Counted from the first letter of the stretch, positions 10,101 through 18,846 are shown. The stretch is 64,000 bases of DNA from Hydrogeniiclostridium mannosilyticum (GCF_003268275.1 NZ_QLYR01000011.1:1-64000), one strand, 5' to 3'. The notes: generated by a model not told the origin, from the sequence alone. Numbers and translations are program-made.

Positions 10101-10284
10101 CGGTACGGACATGAATGTGGTAGCCGCCCATACCCATTTCCTTTAAGTACTCGATTTCTTCCATGAGCAGCTCCGGCGTAAGGCTGCAGTTCCACGCCCA
10201 GAACGGCGTGCCCCGGTATTCACAGGTAGGGTTCTGGAATAGCTCTTGCGAAAGCTCCCGGCTTCCGTTTTTTTCATATAGCAT
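7180..10284 (-). CDS. GH106-type alpha-L-rhamnosidase
   Basis: Very large glycosidase, about 1034 residues, without signal peptide, so probably cytoplasmic. The N-terminus (RGTPFWAWNCSLTPELLMEE, GMGGYHIHVRTGM, WLYDEDRWPSGAAGG) is the signature of the Glyco_hydro_106 family. Further family landmarks are GHMMEEPTLRSQ, with the acidic residues expected in the active site, and LSELYGVTGWDFDF. The C-terminal third is beta-rich, as in family members with galactose-binding-like domains. Two ATGs compete (10290 and 10284). GAGGAGG lies only 2-3 bases before the first but 8 before the second, so I chose the second. It probably removes rhamnose from the oligosaccharide imported by the convergent ABC system. 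Confidence 0.88.
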   Translation of the reverse strand: MLYEKNGSRELSQELFQNPTCEYRGTPFWAWNCSLTPELLMEEIEYLKEMGMGGYHIHVRTGMDTRYLSEEYMNLIKECVEKGKKEQMLTWLYDEDRWPSGAAGGFVTKDEQYRARYLLFTCEPYGQNDDGGPSTDDSSARAVRTENGRLLACYDVQLNEDGSLKAYRQIGEKDAAEGTKWYAYLEMPAPNPWYNNQTYVNTLDKKAIDRFIEVTHEAYKREVGDEFGKAIPAIFTDEPQFSHKTTLASATQANDVTLPWTDDLADTFSAAYGEDLMANIPQLFWDLPEGKPSLIRYHYHDHIAERFASAFADTCGGWCRENGLKLTGHMMEEPTLRSQTAALGEAMRSYRSFDLPGIDMLCAYFEYTTAKQAQSAVHQYGYEGMLSELYGVTGWDFDFRSHKLHGDWQAALGVTVRVHHLSWVSMAGEAKRDYPASINYQSPWFREYPLIEDHFARVNTAMTRGKPVVKVGVVHPIESYWLHWGPSEQTSLVREQLDENFKNITEWLLFGSIDFDFICESLLPAQCEAGSNPLRVGKMEYDAIIVPGCETLRASTVERLKEFRRQGGKLIFMGSVPTLMDAVENDEPARLAAEAENIPFSRAAILQSLEGLRLLDIRNSDGTYTQNLLHQLRQDGDKLWLFVAHGTEPYNKDVVNKQDLLINLKGLYTPVLYDTLTGETKPLDCYYKNGRTVIPCEFFDYDSLLIQFTPKNDETKGDADRSGATMMPMKKVQIPDRVPVTLCEPNVLLLDMAEYALDGEPFHPVEELLIADNICREKLGWPDRKSAVAQPWVIEKEEITHEVTLRFTFDSEVEVCGAKLAIEDAETVAIRLNGEKVPSNVTGWYVDHAIKTVALPKIVKGNNVLEVSIPFGRRTNIEWCYILGDFGVRVAGRDKTITEPVRFLSFTDIVPQGLPFYGGNIIYHVNLQTEAGRLVLEATHFRGALVSAALDGENLGRIFIPPYTCESRPITEGRHVLDITAFGNRYNTFGEVHLFDSVYRWFGPDSWRTTGSRWSYEYQLKPTGLLSSPNVYLK

Positions 10285-10516
10285 TGACATGGCCTCCTCT
10301 GTAGGCTGCTGTATTTTCTCCCCGTTTAAGCGGGCGCTTAAGGCGTTCCGGCTTTGGGGCTATAGTGATTATAAGCGATTCCCCCTGAAAAGTATAGAGG
10401 ATTTCAAGAGTTTTTTATGGGAGAGCCGATGAATTTTTGCAGCGGTTTTTGTGGAACTCTCACACTTTTTGTTATGGTACGGCAAGGCCGTAAAGAGGCA
10501 GCCTGCGGCAAGAAAA

Positions 10517-10549
10517 AAGAGCCCGGCCGCTTTCCTGCGGCAGGCTCTT
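10517..10549 (-). terminator. Terminator of the antiporter gene
   Basis: On the minus strand, AAGAGCC-T-GCCGC pairs with GCGGC-C-GGGCTCTT around a short loop. It is followed by TTTTTTC and starts 30 bases after the antiporter stop codon. The remaining 230 bases up to the GH106 start hold only that gene's upstream region. Confidence 0.8.
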
Positions 10550-10579
10550 AGAAGGGCTTCTCCCCGCGGGGGCCGCCCG

Positions 10580-11866
10580 TTATTTTTTATGGCTTTCGGG
10601 AATATCCCTTTCATAAGCGGAAAACTCGCTTTTCGGCCCCGCCAGCTTTTCGACCTCGGCGGTCAGCTCCAGCTCCTCGTGGCCTTTCCCGTTGCGGAAG
10701 GCGACCTTGAGCAGAATGGGGGCTATAATGGTGGTGGCAACTACCGTAATGATGACCGGGCCAAAGAACTGTTGGGACATCAGCCCCAGCGTCATGCCCT
10801 TTGTGGCGACGATGAGGGCCACCTCACCGCGGGAGATCATGCCGGTGCCGATTTGAATGGACTCACGGTTAGAAAAGCCGCAGAGCTTAGCGCCCAGACC
10901 GCAGCCAATTACCTTGGTGAGAACGGCGACAATGACCAGCAGAATGGAGAAGACAAGAATGGAGGCCGTCATCTCGGGCAGCTGCACCTTCAGGCCTATG
11001 CTGGCAAAAAACACCGGCGAAATTAGAATATAGGAGAGGGTCTCAAACCGCGAGGCAATGTAGGGGGTGCGCTGTGTGTTTGAAATCAGGATGCCGGCGA
11101 TATAGGCGCCGGTGATGTCGGCAACGCCGAAGAAATATTCCGCGCAGTAGGAGAGCAGCAGGCAGAACACAAAAGCAATGATGACAAAGCGCCGCATATC
11201 CTTGTGGTAATGCTCCTGAAATTTCTTAAAGAAGCGGTAAAAGAGATAGCCGGCCACGGCGGCAACCACAAAGAAGGCGGCAATTTTCAGCAGAACAACG
11301 GCAATGTTGACGCTGGGGTCCGCCATGCTGGTGATAATGGTCAGGGCAATAATGCCGAGCACGTCGTCGATGATGGCGGCGCCGAGAATGGCGTTGCTTG
11401 CCTTGGTGTTGAGCTTGCCCATTTCCTTCAGGGTTTCTACCGTAATGCTGACGGAGGTAGCGGTCAGCACAACGCCGATAAATACATTTTGCAGGAACGT
11501 GGAGGCCAGCCCCGCTTCGGCGGGCCCGTTATTGAAGAAAAACGCCAGCCCTGCCCCGCCGACCAGCGGCACAATCACGCCGATTAAGGCGATGATAAAC
11601 GAGGCCTTACCCGTCTTTTTAAGCTCCTTGACGTCTGTTTCAAGGCCGGCGGTGAACATTAGAACAATGACGCCGATTTCGGACAGCTTGTCAATAAATT
11701 CTGTTTCCTTTAAAACGCCGAGCATCATGGGCCCGAGGATGACGCCTGCCAGCAGCGCGCCGACCACCTGCGGCATCTTAAATCTTCTGGTCAAAAGCCC
11801 CAGCAGCTTTGTGCTCAGCAAGATTAGGGCCAGGTCAAGTAAAAAGTTATAAGATTCCGTATCAAT
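10580..11866 (-). CDS. CPA2-type cation:proton antiporter
   Basis: Integral membrane exchanger of the Kef/NapA-like CPA2 family, 428 residues with about 12-13 hydrophobic segments. Family motifs are visible: RRFKMPQVVGALLAGVILGP near the N-terminus, VLTATSVSITVE, and the DD-type core AAIIDDVLGI with the paired acidic residues needed for transport. No RCK/TrkA regulatory domain follows. Extending upstream of the TTG at 11821 adds the hydrophobic NFLLDLALI helix, which continues into ILLSTKLLGL. The only start-like codon giving this is ATT at 11866, placed just after GAAGGGGCG. The exact start is therefore uncertain, but the longer protein fits the family better. Confidence 0.85.
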   Translation of the reverse strand: MDTESYNFLLDLALILLSTKLLGLLTRRFKMPQVVGALLAGVILGPMMLGVLKETEFIDKLSEIGVIVLMFTAGLETDVKELKKTGKASFIIALIGVIVPLVGGAGLAFFFNNGPAEAGLASTFLQNVFIGVVLTATSVSITVETLKEMGKLNTKASNAILGAAIIDDVLGIIALTIITSMADPSVNIAVVLLKIAAFFVVAAVAGYLFYRFFKKFQEHYHKDMRRFVIIAFVFCLLLSYCAEYFFGVADITGAYIAGILISNTQRTPYIASRFETLSYILISPVFFASIGLKVQLPEMTASILVFSILLVIVAVLTKVIGCGLGAKLCGFSNRESIQIGTGMISRGEVALIVATKGMTLGLMSQQFFGPVIITVVATTIIAPILLKVAFRNGKGHEELELTAEVEKLAGPKSEFSAYERDIPESHKK

Positions 11867-11994
11867 CGCCCCTTCATAATCTAATTTATTATATCCTTCA
11901 AAACGGTCTAAGTATAGTATGTTTTGTCAAAAAACACAAGGTATAATTTGTATAAAAATACCCTCTGGCCCTTCGCGTTTTCTTTTGATTTTGT

Positions 11995-14346
11995 TTAGTC
12001 GAAATGGGGCTGCCGCCAGAACTCCTCCAGGCTTTTCCGCAGCTCCTCCGTGCTGTAGATGCGCCGGGCACCCGACCAGTGCACAGGAAACAGGGCGCGG
12101 TAATCCCGGCGGGAAAAGCGGCTGTCAACCAGCAGCACGACGCCGCGGTCCCGCTCTGAGCGGATGAGCCTGCCAGCAGCCTGCAGCACCTTGTTCATGC
12201 CCGGGTACTGGTAGGTAAAGGCAAAGCCGTGGCCGCGGCTTTCCTCGTAATAATCCCGCAGGATCTCCTGCTCCCGGTTGACCTGGGGCAGCCCCACCCC
12301 AACCACGGCGACCCCAATCAAACGGTTCCCCTGGAGGTTGATGCCCTCGGAGTAGATACCGCCCAGGACACAGAAGCCCAGCAGCGTGGTTTCGGGCGCA
12401 TCCTGGAACCGGCTGAGGAACTCCTCGCGGGCGGCCTCATCCATATCGGCGGTTTGCAGCAGCGTCTCCACCTGCGGGTATTGCTCGTGAAAAAGCTCGT
12501 AGGCCTGCCGCATGTATTGGTAGGAGGGAAAATAAACCATATAGTTTCCGGTCTGGGCCCGAACCATTTCGTAAAGCAGCGCGCAGAGGCCGTTCAGGCT
12601 CTTTTCCCGCTCGGTGTATTTGGTACTGATGTGGCAGGCAGAGAGCAGGCACAGGTTTTCACGCGGAAAGGGGGAGGGCAGCGCGGCGTAGCGGGCCTCC
12701 TCGCCGCCCCCGAGTACGTCGATGAAATAACCGGCGGGGGAGAGAGTCGCGGAAAAAAGGACGGCGGCTTTTCCGCGCTTCATGGCGTTGTCAAGAAATG
12801 CGGAGGGGTCCAGGCAGAGCAGCTTGGGCTGCACCTCGCTGCCCTTGCGGTAGACGCAGGTAATATAATGGCTGTCGTAGAGCTCGGTGATTTTTAAATA
12901 AAACCGCACCTCAAAATAAAGCGGCAGCAGGGCATCGTGCGCCGCGCCGTCACGGTGGTCCTCCAGCCAGGCATCGCAATAGGCGGAAAAGCGCGCCAGC
13001 GCACGGTTGAAATCCTCCAGGGGCTCCTTGCTGGTAAAGACGGCCTCATCCCCGCACTGCTTGCGTAGGGCAGCCATGGCAGTGTTGAGGCGGTTCAGGG
13101 CGCGTGCCAGGGGAGCATCGCTTTTGCCGATCGCCTTTTTTAGCTCCAACACCTCGGATTTTTTGAGGGAAGCCGTGTACATATCCCGCGCCCGGTCCAG
13201 CAGGTTGTGCGCCTCGTCAATGAGAAACACATAATCCTGCGGGCCGCCGTCAAAGAAGCGGCGCAGGTAGACGACCGGGTCGAATAAGTAGTTATAATCG
13301 CAGATGATGAGGTCGCACCACAGGGAGAGGTCCAGCGCCAGCTCAAAGGGGCAGACCTCGTGGGCCGCGGCAGCCTGTTCAATGGCCTCGCGCGTAAAAA
13401 AATCCTCCCCGCGCAGCAGCCCGCTCAGAACCCCCGAGATCTTATCGTAGTAGCCAGCGGCGTAAGGGCAGGCAACCGGGTTGCAGTCGGTTTTCGGCAT
13501 CGGGCAGATCTTTTCCTTTGCCGTCAATGTGACTGCTTTCAAACGCAGGCCGCCGGGCCGTAGTATAGACAGGGCCTCCTGAGCTGCCTGGCGCGTAATG
13601 GTCTTGGCGGTGAGGTAAAAGATGCGGCCGCTTTTCCCCTCGCCCATGGCCTTCAGGGCTGGGAAAAGGGTAGAGAGCGTTTTGCCGATGCCGGTCGGCG
13701 CCTGGCAGAAGAGCCTGGAGCCGCTTGCAATGGCGCGGTAAACCCCGGCGGCCAAGCGGCGCTGTCCGGGGCGGTAGGCCGGAAAGGGAAAGGCGAGCGC
13801 CTTTAAGGATTGTGTGCGAAGCACAGCCCAGTCCCGTGTAAGCTCGGCCCAGGGGCGGTATTTTTCCAGCAGTCCGTCGAAAAAAGCCTCGAGCTCATCA
13901 AGGGAATAGGTGCGGCGGAAACGCTGAATCTCATCCGTGTCGGCCTGGTAGTAGGTGAGCTGGACGCCAATGGCGGAAAGTGTGTTCTGCCGGGCGTAAA
14001 AGCAGGCGTAGCACATGGCCTGTGCCCAATGCAGCGGTTCGTAATCCGCGCGGATATGCTCCATCGGCACAGTGACGGTTTTGATCTCGTCGATGACAAA
14101 GCCGCCGGGTTCCTCAAAGATACCGTCGGCACGCCCCTCAATGATGTAGGTGAACCCGTCCCGTTCCACTGTGCGGGAAAGAAATACCTCGGCTGCGTAG
14201 CCGGCGCCGGCCTCCTTTTGCAGCTTTCGGTGGATGCGGGAGCCCTCTCCAGCGCGGTCGGCGCCGGCGTAGCGGTTGTCGATGCTGCCGTGCTGCAATA
14301 AAAATTCGACGAGCGTTCGCACGGATAGGCGGATGGCGTTGTTCAT
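11995..14346 (-). CDS. Iron-sulfur SF2 helicase (DinG/XPD-like) with N-terminal PD-(D/E)XK-like domain
   Basis: A 783-residue ATP-dependent DNA helicase. Residues about 1-170 look like a RecB/Cas4-type nuclease domain: GRADGI (71-76) and DEIKT (86-90) supply the acidic/lysine pattern and QAMCYA follows. Then come Walker A APTGIGKT (about 216-223), four cysteines for a 4Fe-4S cluster (281, 288, 293, 332), the DEAH box (377-380), and motif VI QAAGRLIRSERDRG near the C-terminus. XPD-like helicases unwind DNA 5' to 3' and need the cluster. The nuclease-helicase fusion suggests repair or processing of branched DNA. The gene stands alone, with the antiporter downstream after about 130 bases. Confidence 0.88.
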   Translation of the reverse strand: MNNAIRLSVRTLVEFLLQHGSIDNRYAGADRAGEGSRIHRKLQKEAGAGYAAEVFLSRTVERDGFTYIIEGRADGIFEEPGGFVIDEIKTVTVPMEHIRADYEPLHWAQAMCYACFYARQNTLSAIGVQLTYYQADTDEIQRFRRTYSLDELEAFFDGLLEKYRPWAELTRDWAVLRTQSLKALAFPFPAYRPGQRRLAAGVYRAIASGSRLFCQAPTGIGKTLSTLFPALKAMGEGKSGRIFYLTAKTITRQAAQEALSILRPGGLRLKAVTLTAKEKICPMPKTDCNPVACPYAAGYYDKISGVLSGLLRGEDFFTREAIEQAAAAHEVCPFELALDLSLWCDLIICDYNYLFDPVVYLRRFFDGGPQDYVFLIDEAHNLLDRARDMYTASLKKSEVLELKKAIGKSDAPLARALNRLNTAMAALRKQCGDEAVFTSKEPLEDFNRALARFSAYCDAWLEDHRDGAAHDALLPLYFEVRFYLKITELYDSHYITCVYRKGSEVQPKLLCLDPSAFLDNAMKRGKAAVLFSATLSPAGYFIDVLGGGEEARYAALPSPFPRENLCLLSACHISTKYTEREKSLNGLCALLYEMVRAQTGNYMVYFPSYQYMRQAYELFHEQYPQVETLLQTADMDEAAREEFLSRFQDAPETTLLGFCVLGGIYSEGINLQGNRLIGVAVVGVGLPQVNREQEILRDYYEESRGHGFAFTYQYPGMNKVLQAAGRLIRSERDRGVVLLVDSRFSRRDYRALFPVHWSGARRIYSTEELRKSLEEFWRQPHFD

Positions 14347-14451
14347 ACGGGTTGTCCTTTCAGGTTGTTTGCCGCGGTTCCAATTTTAACGGCAGGGTGA
14401 TGCTTAAATTATATCAATAACGCCAAATAATTACAAATGCCAATGCGGCTA

Positions 14452-14480
14452 TTGTTTTTTTACGTCGGATTCATTATAAT
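14452..14480 (+). promoter_or_regulatory. Promoter of the DUF1846 gene
   Basis: TTGTTT (14452-14457) and TATAAT (14475-14480) are separated by exactly 17 bases, upstream of the DUF1846 start at 14620. The roughly 270-base space between the divergent helicase and DUF1846 genes otherwise holds only a long leader, with GCCGGCAGAGCAGCCGGC capable of a stem. Confidence 0.65.
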
Positions 14481-14619
14481 ATTTTTATATGTTATTTTCG
14501 GGTCCTTACCTCCAAACCGCGGGACGCCGGCAGAGCAGCCGGGCGGGGTTTGGCGGCAAGGGCCGTCCATTTTTTTGTTGTTTTGGGAAGTATATAAAAG
14601 GATTAGGGAAGGCGGAATC

Positions 14620-16104
14620 ATGAAAGCATACGGATTTGACAATGAAAAATACCTTGAAATTCAGTCACAGCAGATTCAAAAGCGCATCAATATGTTTGAC
14701 AATAAGCTTTACCTGGAGATGGGCGGAAAATTATTTGACGATTATCACGCCAGCCGGGTGCTGCCCGGCTTTTTGCCTGACAGCAAGGTCAAGATGCTTT
14801 CGCAGCTTGCCAGCCAGGTCGAGATTGTCATTGCCATTAATGCAGGGGATATTGAAAAAAATAAGGTGCGCAGCGACATCGGCATCACGTATGACGCGGA
14901 TGTTCTGCGGCTGATAGATGCCTTCCGGGGCATCGGCCTTTATGTGGGCAGCGTGGTTTTAACGCAGTACGCGGGCCAGCCCTCCGCTGATGCCTTCCGC
15001 AACCACTTGGAGTCGCTGGGCGTTAAGGTGTTTCTGCATTATCCGATTGAGGGATACCCTTCCGGCGTTTCCCGCATCGTCAGCGAAAATGGATTTGGCA
15101 AAAACCAATATGTCACCACCAGCCGACCGTTGATTGTGGTGACCGCGCCGGGGCCGGGCAGCGGTAAAATGGCGGTCTGTCTTTCTCAGCTTTACCATGA
15201 ATATAAGCGGGGCATCAGGGCGGGCTACGCAAAATTTGAAACCTTTCCCGTGTGGAACCTGCCGCTGAAGCATCCGGTGAACCTGGCCTACGAGGCCGCC
15301 ACGGCAGATCTGAACGACGTGAACATGATCGATTCCTTCCACCTGGAGGCCTATGGGGAGACGACCGTTAATTATAACCGCGATATCGAAGTGTTCCCGG
15401 TTTTAAACACTATGTTGGAAAAAATTTGCGGCGAGAGCCCTTATAAGTCGCCCACCGATATGGGCGTGAATATGGCGGGCAAGTGTATTTTTGACGATGA
15501 AGCCTGCCGGGAGGCTTCCCGGCAGGAGATTATCCGCCGCTATTATAAAACGCTGTGCGCCCACCTGCAGGGGCGCGACAGCGAGGAAGCGGTCATGAAA
15601 ATTGAACTGCTGATGAACCAGGCGCACATTACGCCCGACATCCGGCGCACAGTAGCGGCTGCCATGGAGCGGGCCGCGTCAACGGGAATGCCTGCCGCCG
15701 CGATCGAGCTTGAGGACGGGCGGATTATCACCGGGAAGACCACCTCGCTGCTCGGCGCGTCTGCGGCAGTGCTGCTCAACGCGCTCAAGGTTATGGGGAA
15801 TATCCCCCATGAGCAGACTTTGATTTCACCGACGGTTATTGAACCGATTCAGGAATTAAAAATCAAGCATCTGGGGAATCATAATCCTCGTCTGCATACA
15901 GATGAAATTCTGATCGCCCTTTCCATCTGCGCGGCGACGGATGCCACGGCGGCGCTGGCGCTGGCGCAGCTGCACAAGCTGCGCGACTGTGAGGTGCATT
16001 CCTCCGTGATTCTATCTTCCGTGGATGAGACCACCTTCCGCAAGCTGGGCATGAACCTGACCTGCGAGGCGAAATATCAGACAAAAAAGCTTTACCACCC
16101 ATAA
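14620..16104 (+). CDS. DUF1846 family protein
   Basis: A 494-residue cytoplasmic protein of the well-conserved DUF1846 family (pfam name), whose biochemical role is not established. The N-terminal signature [19 protein letters not shown] and [15 protein letters not shown] is typical, as is the P-loop-like segment [20 protein letters not shown] near residue 180. Start placed at the ATG after GGGAAGGCGGAATC; the frame extends upstream to 14437 but that part is low quality and overlaps the promoter. It is followed after 15 bases by the gamma carbonic anhydrase gene, probably in one transcript. Confidence 0.9.
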   Translation: MKAYGFDNEKYLEIQSQQIQKRINMFDNKLYLEMGGKLFDDYHASRVLPGFLPDSKVKMLSQLASQVEIVIAINAGDIEKNKVRSDIGITYDADVLRLIDAFRGIGLYVGSVVLTQYAGQPSADAFRNHLESLGVKVFLHYPIEGYPSGVSRIVSENGFGKNQYVTTSRPLIVVTAPGPGSGKMAVCLSQLYHEYKRGIRAGYAKFETFPVWNLPLKHPVNLAYEAATADLNDVNMIDSFHLEAYGETTVNYNRDIEVFPVLNTMLEKICGESPYKSPTDMGVNMAGKCIFDDEACREASRQEIIRRYYKTLCAHLQGRDSEEAVMKIELLMNQAHITPDIRRTVAAAMERAASTGMPAAAIELEDGRIITGKTTSLLGASAAVLLNALKVMGNIPHEQTLISPTVIEPIQELKIKHLGNHNPRLHTDEILIALSICAATDATAALALAQLHKLRDCEVHSSVILSSVDETTFRKLGMNLTCEAKYQTKKLYHP

Positions 16105-16119
16105 GTAAGGAGGCCTATT

Positions 16120-16614
16120 TTGAACCAGCCCATCATTCATTCGTCCGTTTTTGTAGCGCCTGGCGCTTTCGTCACCGGCGACGTCGTCATTGGAGAAAAC
16201 AGCTCTGTTTGGTATAATGCGGTTCTGCGCGGCGATATGGCGCAGATTATTATTGGAAAAAACACCAATGTGCAGGATGGCTGCATCCTGCACACGGACC
16301 CCGGCAGCCCGCTGCGGCTGGGCGATTATGTGACCGTGGGCCATGGGGCCATCCTTCATGGCTGCACCGTTCAGGAGGGCAGCCTGGTGGGGATGGGCGC
16401 AATTATCCTGGATGGCGCCGTCATTGGCAGAAACTGCCTGGTTGGGGCAGGCGCGCTGGTGACGCGCAGAACAGCCGTGCCAGACGGTTCCCTGGTCTTG
16501 GGCAACCCGGCAAAAATTAAGCGCAGCCTTTCCGCCAAAGAGCTGGAAAACCTGCGCGACAATGCCTATGAATATATTGCGCTGTCTCAAAAAATGCTGA
16601 AAGCAAACGCATAG
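16120..16614 (+). CDS. Gamma-class carbonic anhydrase family protein
   Basis: A 164-residue left-handed beta-helix protein. Hexapeptide repeats run through the sequence (VTGDVVIGENSSVW, AQIIIGKNTNVQDG, VIGRNCLVGAG). The three zinc-ligand histidines of the family are present: LHTD, TVGHGA and LHG in the order expected for CamH/YrdA-like proteins. No ATG is available; translation starts at a TTG preceded by AAGGAGG with about 6 bases spacing. Many relatives have no proven carbonic anhydrase activity, so the enzymatic role is an inference. Confidence 0.88.
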   Translation: MNQPIIHSSVFVAPGAFVTGDVVIGENSSVWYNAVLRGDMAQIIIGKNTNVQDGCILHTDPGSPLRLGDYVTVGHGAILHGCTVQEGSLVGMGAIILDGAVIGRNCLVGAGALVTRRTAVPDGSLVLGNPAKIKRSLSAKELENLRDNAYEYIALSQKMLKANA

Positions 16615-16619
16615 CCCCG

Positions 16620-16952
16620 TCAACCGGGAAAGACAAATTGAACGAGCACCATGTACAGGATCGTGCCCCCGCCGATGCTGAGCATGGTGTTCTTTTTCCA
16701 TAAGTGCAGGCCGGCCACCGCCGCAACGGAAAGAAGCTCCGGCAGGGCAAAGGGAAAAGCCGTGAAAACGGCGCCCTTGAGGCAATAGACCACCAGCAGT
16801 GCAATCATGGCGGGGGGCAGATATTTGCCCAGGTACAAAATAAAAGCAGGCTGCTTTTTTTTGCCGGGGAACAGCAGGAAGGGCAGCGCCCGTGTGGCAA
16901 GGGTAACGGCGGCGACCAGAAAAATTACGCCGAGGGCCTCCCAGGTGCTCAT
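16620..16952 (-). CDS. azlD: AzlD family branched-chain amino acid export subunit
   Basis: Small membrane protein of 110 residues with about four hydrophobic helices (LGVIFLVAAVTLATRALPFLLF, PPAMIALLVVYCLKG, LLSVAAVAGLHLW, ILYMVLVQFVF), the usual AzlD architecture. Its ATG overlaps the azlC stop codon (ATGA), so the two are translationally coupled. Together AzlC and AzlD form a two-component exporter, known for branched-chain amino acids and their analogues. It converges with the carbonic-anhydrase gene, only 5 bases away. Confidence 0.85.
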   Translation of the reverse strand: MSTWEALGVIFLVAAVTLATRALPFLLFPGKKKQPAFILYLGKYLPPAMIALLVVYCLKGAVFTAFPFALPELLSVAAVAGLHLWKKNTMLSIGGGTILYMVLVQFVFPG

Positions 16953-17650
16953 GCGCCGTCACCTCCCCGTTCAAGCCGCCTGCGGCAGAGCAGCAGCGCG
17001 GCCAGAATCAGCAGCAGCGCCGGCAGCAGAAAATTGTCCGCCCCAAATACCAGCAGGCATAAGGCTGTAAGGCCTAGTCCGCAGAGAGCGGGAAGATGCT
17101 GTTTGCTTTCACGCCACTGGTTGACAAAAATCACGACAAAAAGCGCGGTCATAGCAAAATCGATGCCCTTGGTGTTAAACGAGAGCAGGGCGCCCGCCAG
17201 GCCGCCGAGCGCGGAACCGGCGACCCAGTAGACTTGGTCCAGCAGGGAAATGAAGAAGTAAAAGAGCCCGCGGTCGACCCCTTGAGGCGGATCCGCCGAG
17301 CACAGCAGCGAAAAGGTTTCGTCCGTCAGTGAAAAAATCAGGTAGGGCTTTTTTTTACCTGTTCCCCGGAAGCGCTCCAGCATGGAAAGCCCGTAAAATA
17401 TATGGCGGATATTGACCATCAGCGTCATAAAAATAATGGAGAGGACCCCCACGCCCGGGGTCAGGAAATTGATGGCTAGAAACTGCATGGATCCGGCGTA
17501 AATAACGGCGCTCATCAGGATGGCCCAAAAAACGCCGTAGCCGTTTTTTTGCAGGAGAACCCCGAAGGCGACGCCCAGAAAGAGGTAGCCGACCATAACG
17601 GGGATGGTAATTGGAAAAGCGGCCGCTAAGGCCCGTTTTGCTTTTTGCAA
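16949..17650 (-). CDS. azlC: AzlC family branched-chain amino acid exporter, large subunit
   Basis: Membrane permease of 233 residues. Family motifs include FPITIPVMVGYLFLGVAFG near the start, followed by the conserved IYAGSMQF segment and the NIRHIFYGLS loop. I start it at the TTG at 17650 because GGAAGG lies about 9 bases upstream; the longer frame adds a basic, non-membrane stretch with no ribosome binding site. It is overlapped at its end by azlD. Upstream, a terminator separates it from the ECF gene, so it should have its own promoter. Confidence 0.87.
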   Translation of the reverse strand: MQKAKRALAAAFPITIPVMVGYLFLGVAFGVLLQKNGYGVFWAILMSAVIYAGSMQFLAINFLTPGVGVLSIIFMTLMVNIRHIFYGLSMLERFRGTGKKKPYLIFSLTDETFSLLCSADPPQGVDRGLFYFFISLLDQVYWVAGSALGGLAGALLSFNTKGIDFAMTALFVVIFVNQWRESKQHLPALCGLGLTALCLLVFGADNFLLPALLLILAALLLCRRRLERGGDGA

Positions 17651-17755
17651 GATGGATTTCCTTCCTTTTTTACGGTTTGCTGTATAAAACAGTCGAATAA
17701 CACGGCTGCCGGGTGTTATTATAGCATAAAAGGGCCGGATATACAACGAAAAGGA

Positions 17756-17795
17756 AACGCCGCCGGGCTCCCTGTGAGTGGGAACCGGCGGCGTT
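17756..17795 (-). terminator. Terminator of the ECF S-component gene
   Basis: Perfect 11-bp stem AACGCCGCCGG / CCGGCGGCGTT with an 18-base loop. On the minus strand it is followed by a TTTCCTTTTC tail, about 40 bases after the ECF gene stop codon. Confidence 0.75.
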
Positions 17796-17835
17796 ATTAG
17801 AAAATTCGGTTTTTGAAACGGCCCGGGGCGATAAG

Positions 17836-18846
17836 CTATTTAGCGGACGGCTTTTTTTGCGCCCTCCGTTGCCCGGAAAAGAAAAAGAACAGAGCGGCTG
17901 CCAGCAGAACGGTAAAAATAACGCCGATCGGCAGGTATTTTACCAGCACAGGCGACGCCAGGCTTGAGAAGAGGAAGAGCGCTGCAAGGACGAGCGAAAG
18001 CAGGTTGCAGGCTCCGGCTGCATAGGCGTAGGGACCTTTTTTCCAGGAGTAGAGCAGCGCGCAGATAATTTGTACGGCGCTCAGCACTGCTGCGGCCCAA
18101 TAAAGCGGCGCCGTTACCGTAGGGGTGGGGGCAAGCTCTGCCGCAGCCGTCTGGATGCCCGGCAGAAGCACGGCGATGCAGACAATTTGCAGCACAGCCT
18201 GAATGACCAGGAGCACGGCGGTGAGCAGGCGGTGCAGCTCCACTCTGGAAAGGCGGCCCTGCGCCTGGCTGACCACGCCCAGGTACATCTTGTTGCGCTC
18301 CAGGGATTTGCGTACCGCGATGGAGAGCGGTACGGCGACCACATCGGCAATGACGGCGTTGACCAGGGTGGCGAGCAGTTTGGTTGTAAGCAGCACGGCG
18401 ATAGCCTCCTGCGCGTTGCCTAGAAGGGAGGCTTCAATCAGCGACTTGGTCATATAGAGGACGCAATAGGTCAGGGAGCCGCTTACAGCACCGAGGATGA
18501 TCCGGCCGGCCTTGCGGCCCTCGCTCTTGCCGGACCAGGCGATTGCACCACAGACAAAGGCCATCATAAATTTGTTGATCAGGGTGGTTGGCGCGCTGGT
18601 AGCCCAGCCGCCGATGAGGTCAAAGACCCCGGAACCGATGCCCGCTGCCGCTCCGCCGTATATCGGGCCCAGCAAAAGGCCGGAAAGAATGCAGAATACA
18701 TTGCCCAGGCCAATCATGGTGCGGTCGCCCAGGACGGGAACCGGAATATTCAAAAAAGTACCCACAATGACAAGCGCGCCCATCAAGCCTGTCAATGCAA
18801 TGTTGACGGTTGTGTTCTTTTTAGTGGCGTTGATATTTAAGCCCAT
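17836..18846 (-). CDS. ECF transporter S component with extra C-terminal membrane domain
   Basis: Membrane protein of about 336 residues. The first 190 residues are an energy-coupling-factor substrate-specificity subunit: five to six helices, LTGLMGALVIVGTFLNIPVP near the start and MIGLGNVFCILSGLLLGPIYGG, as in FolT/PdxU-like S components. The last 140 residues add about four further helices, which is not part of the minimal S component. The second ATG (18846) is 7 bases after AGAGGG and is preferred over 18852. It is divergent from a MocR/PdxR-type regulator and their promoters overlap. That makes vitamin B6 or a related cofactor the most likely substrate; this is inference from context only. 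Confidence 0.8.
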   Translation of the reverse strand: MGLNINATKKNTTVNIALTGLMGALVIVGTFLNIPVPVLGDRTMIGLGNVFCILSGLLLGPIYGGAAAGIGSGVFDLIGGWATSAPTTLINKFMMAFVCGAIAWSGKSEGRKAGRIILGAVSGSLTYCVLYMTKSLIEASLLGNAQEAIAVLLTTKLLATLVNAVIADVVAVPLSIAVRKSLERNKMYLGVVSQAQGRLSRVELHRLLTAVLLVIQAVLQIVCIAVLLPGIQTAAAELAPTPTVTAPLYWAAAVLSAVQIICALLYSWKKGPYAYAAGACNLLSLVLAALFLFSSLASPVLVKYLPIGVIFTVLLAAALFFFFSGQRRAQKKPSAK

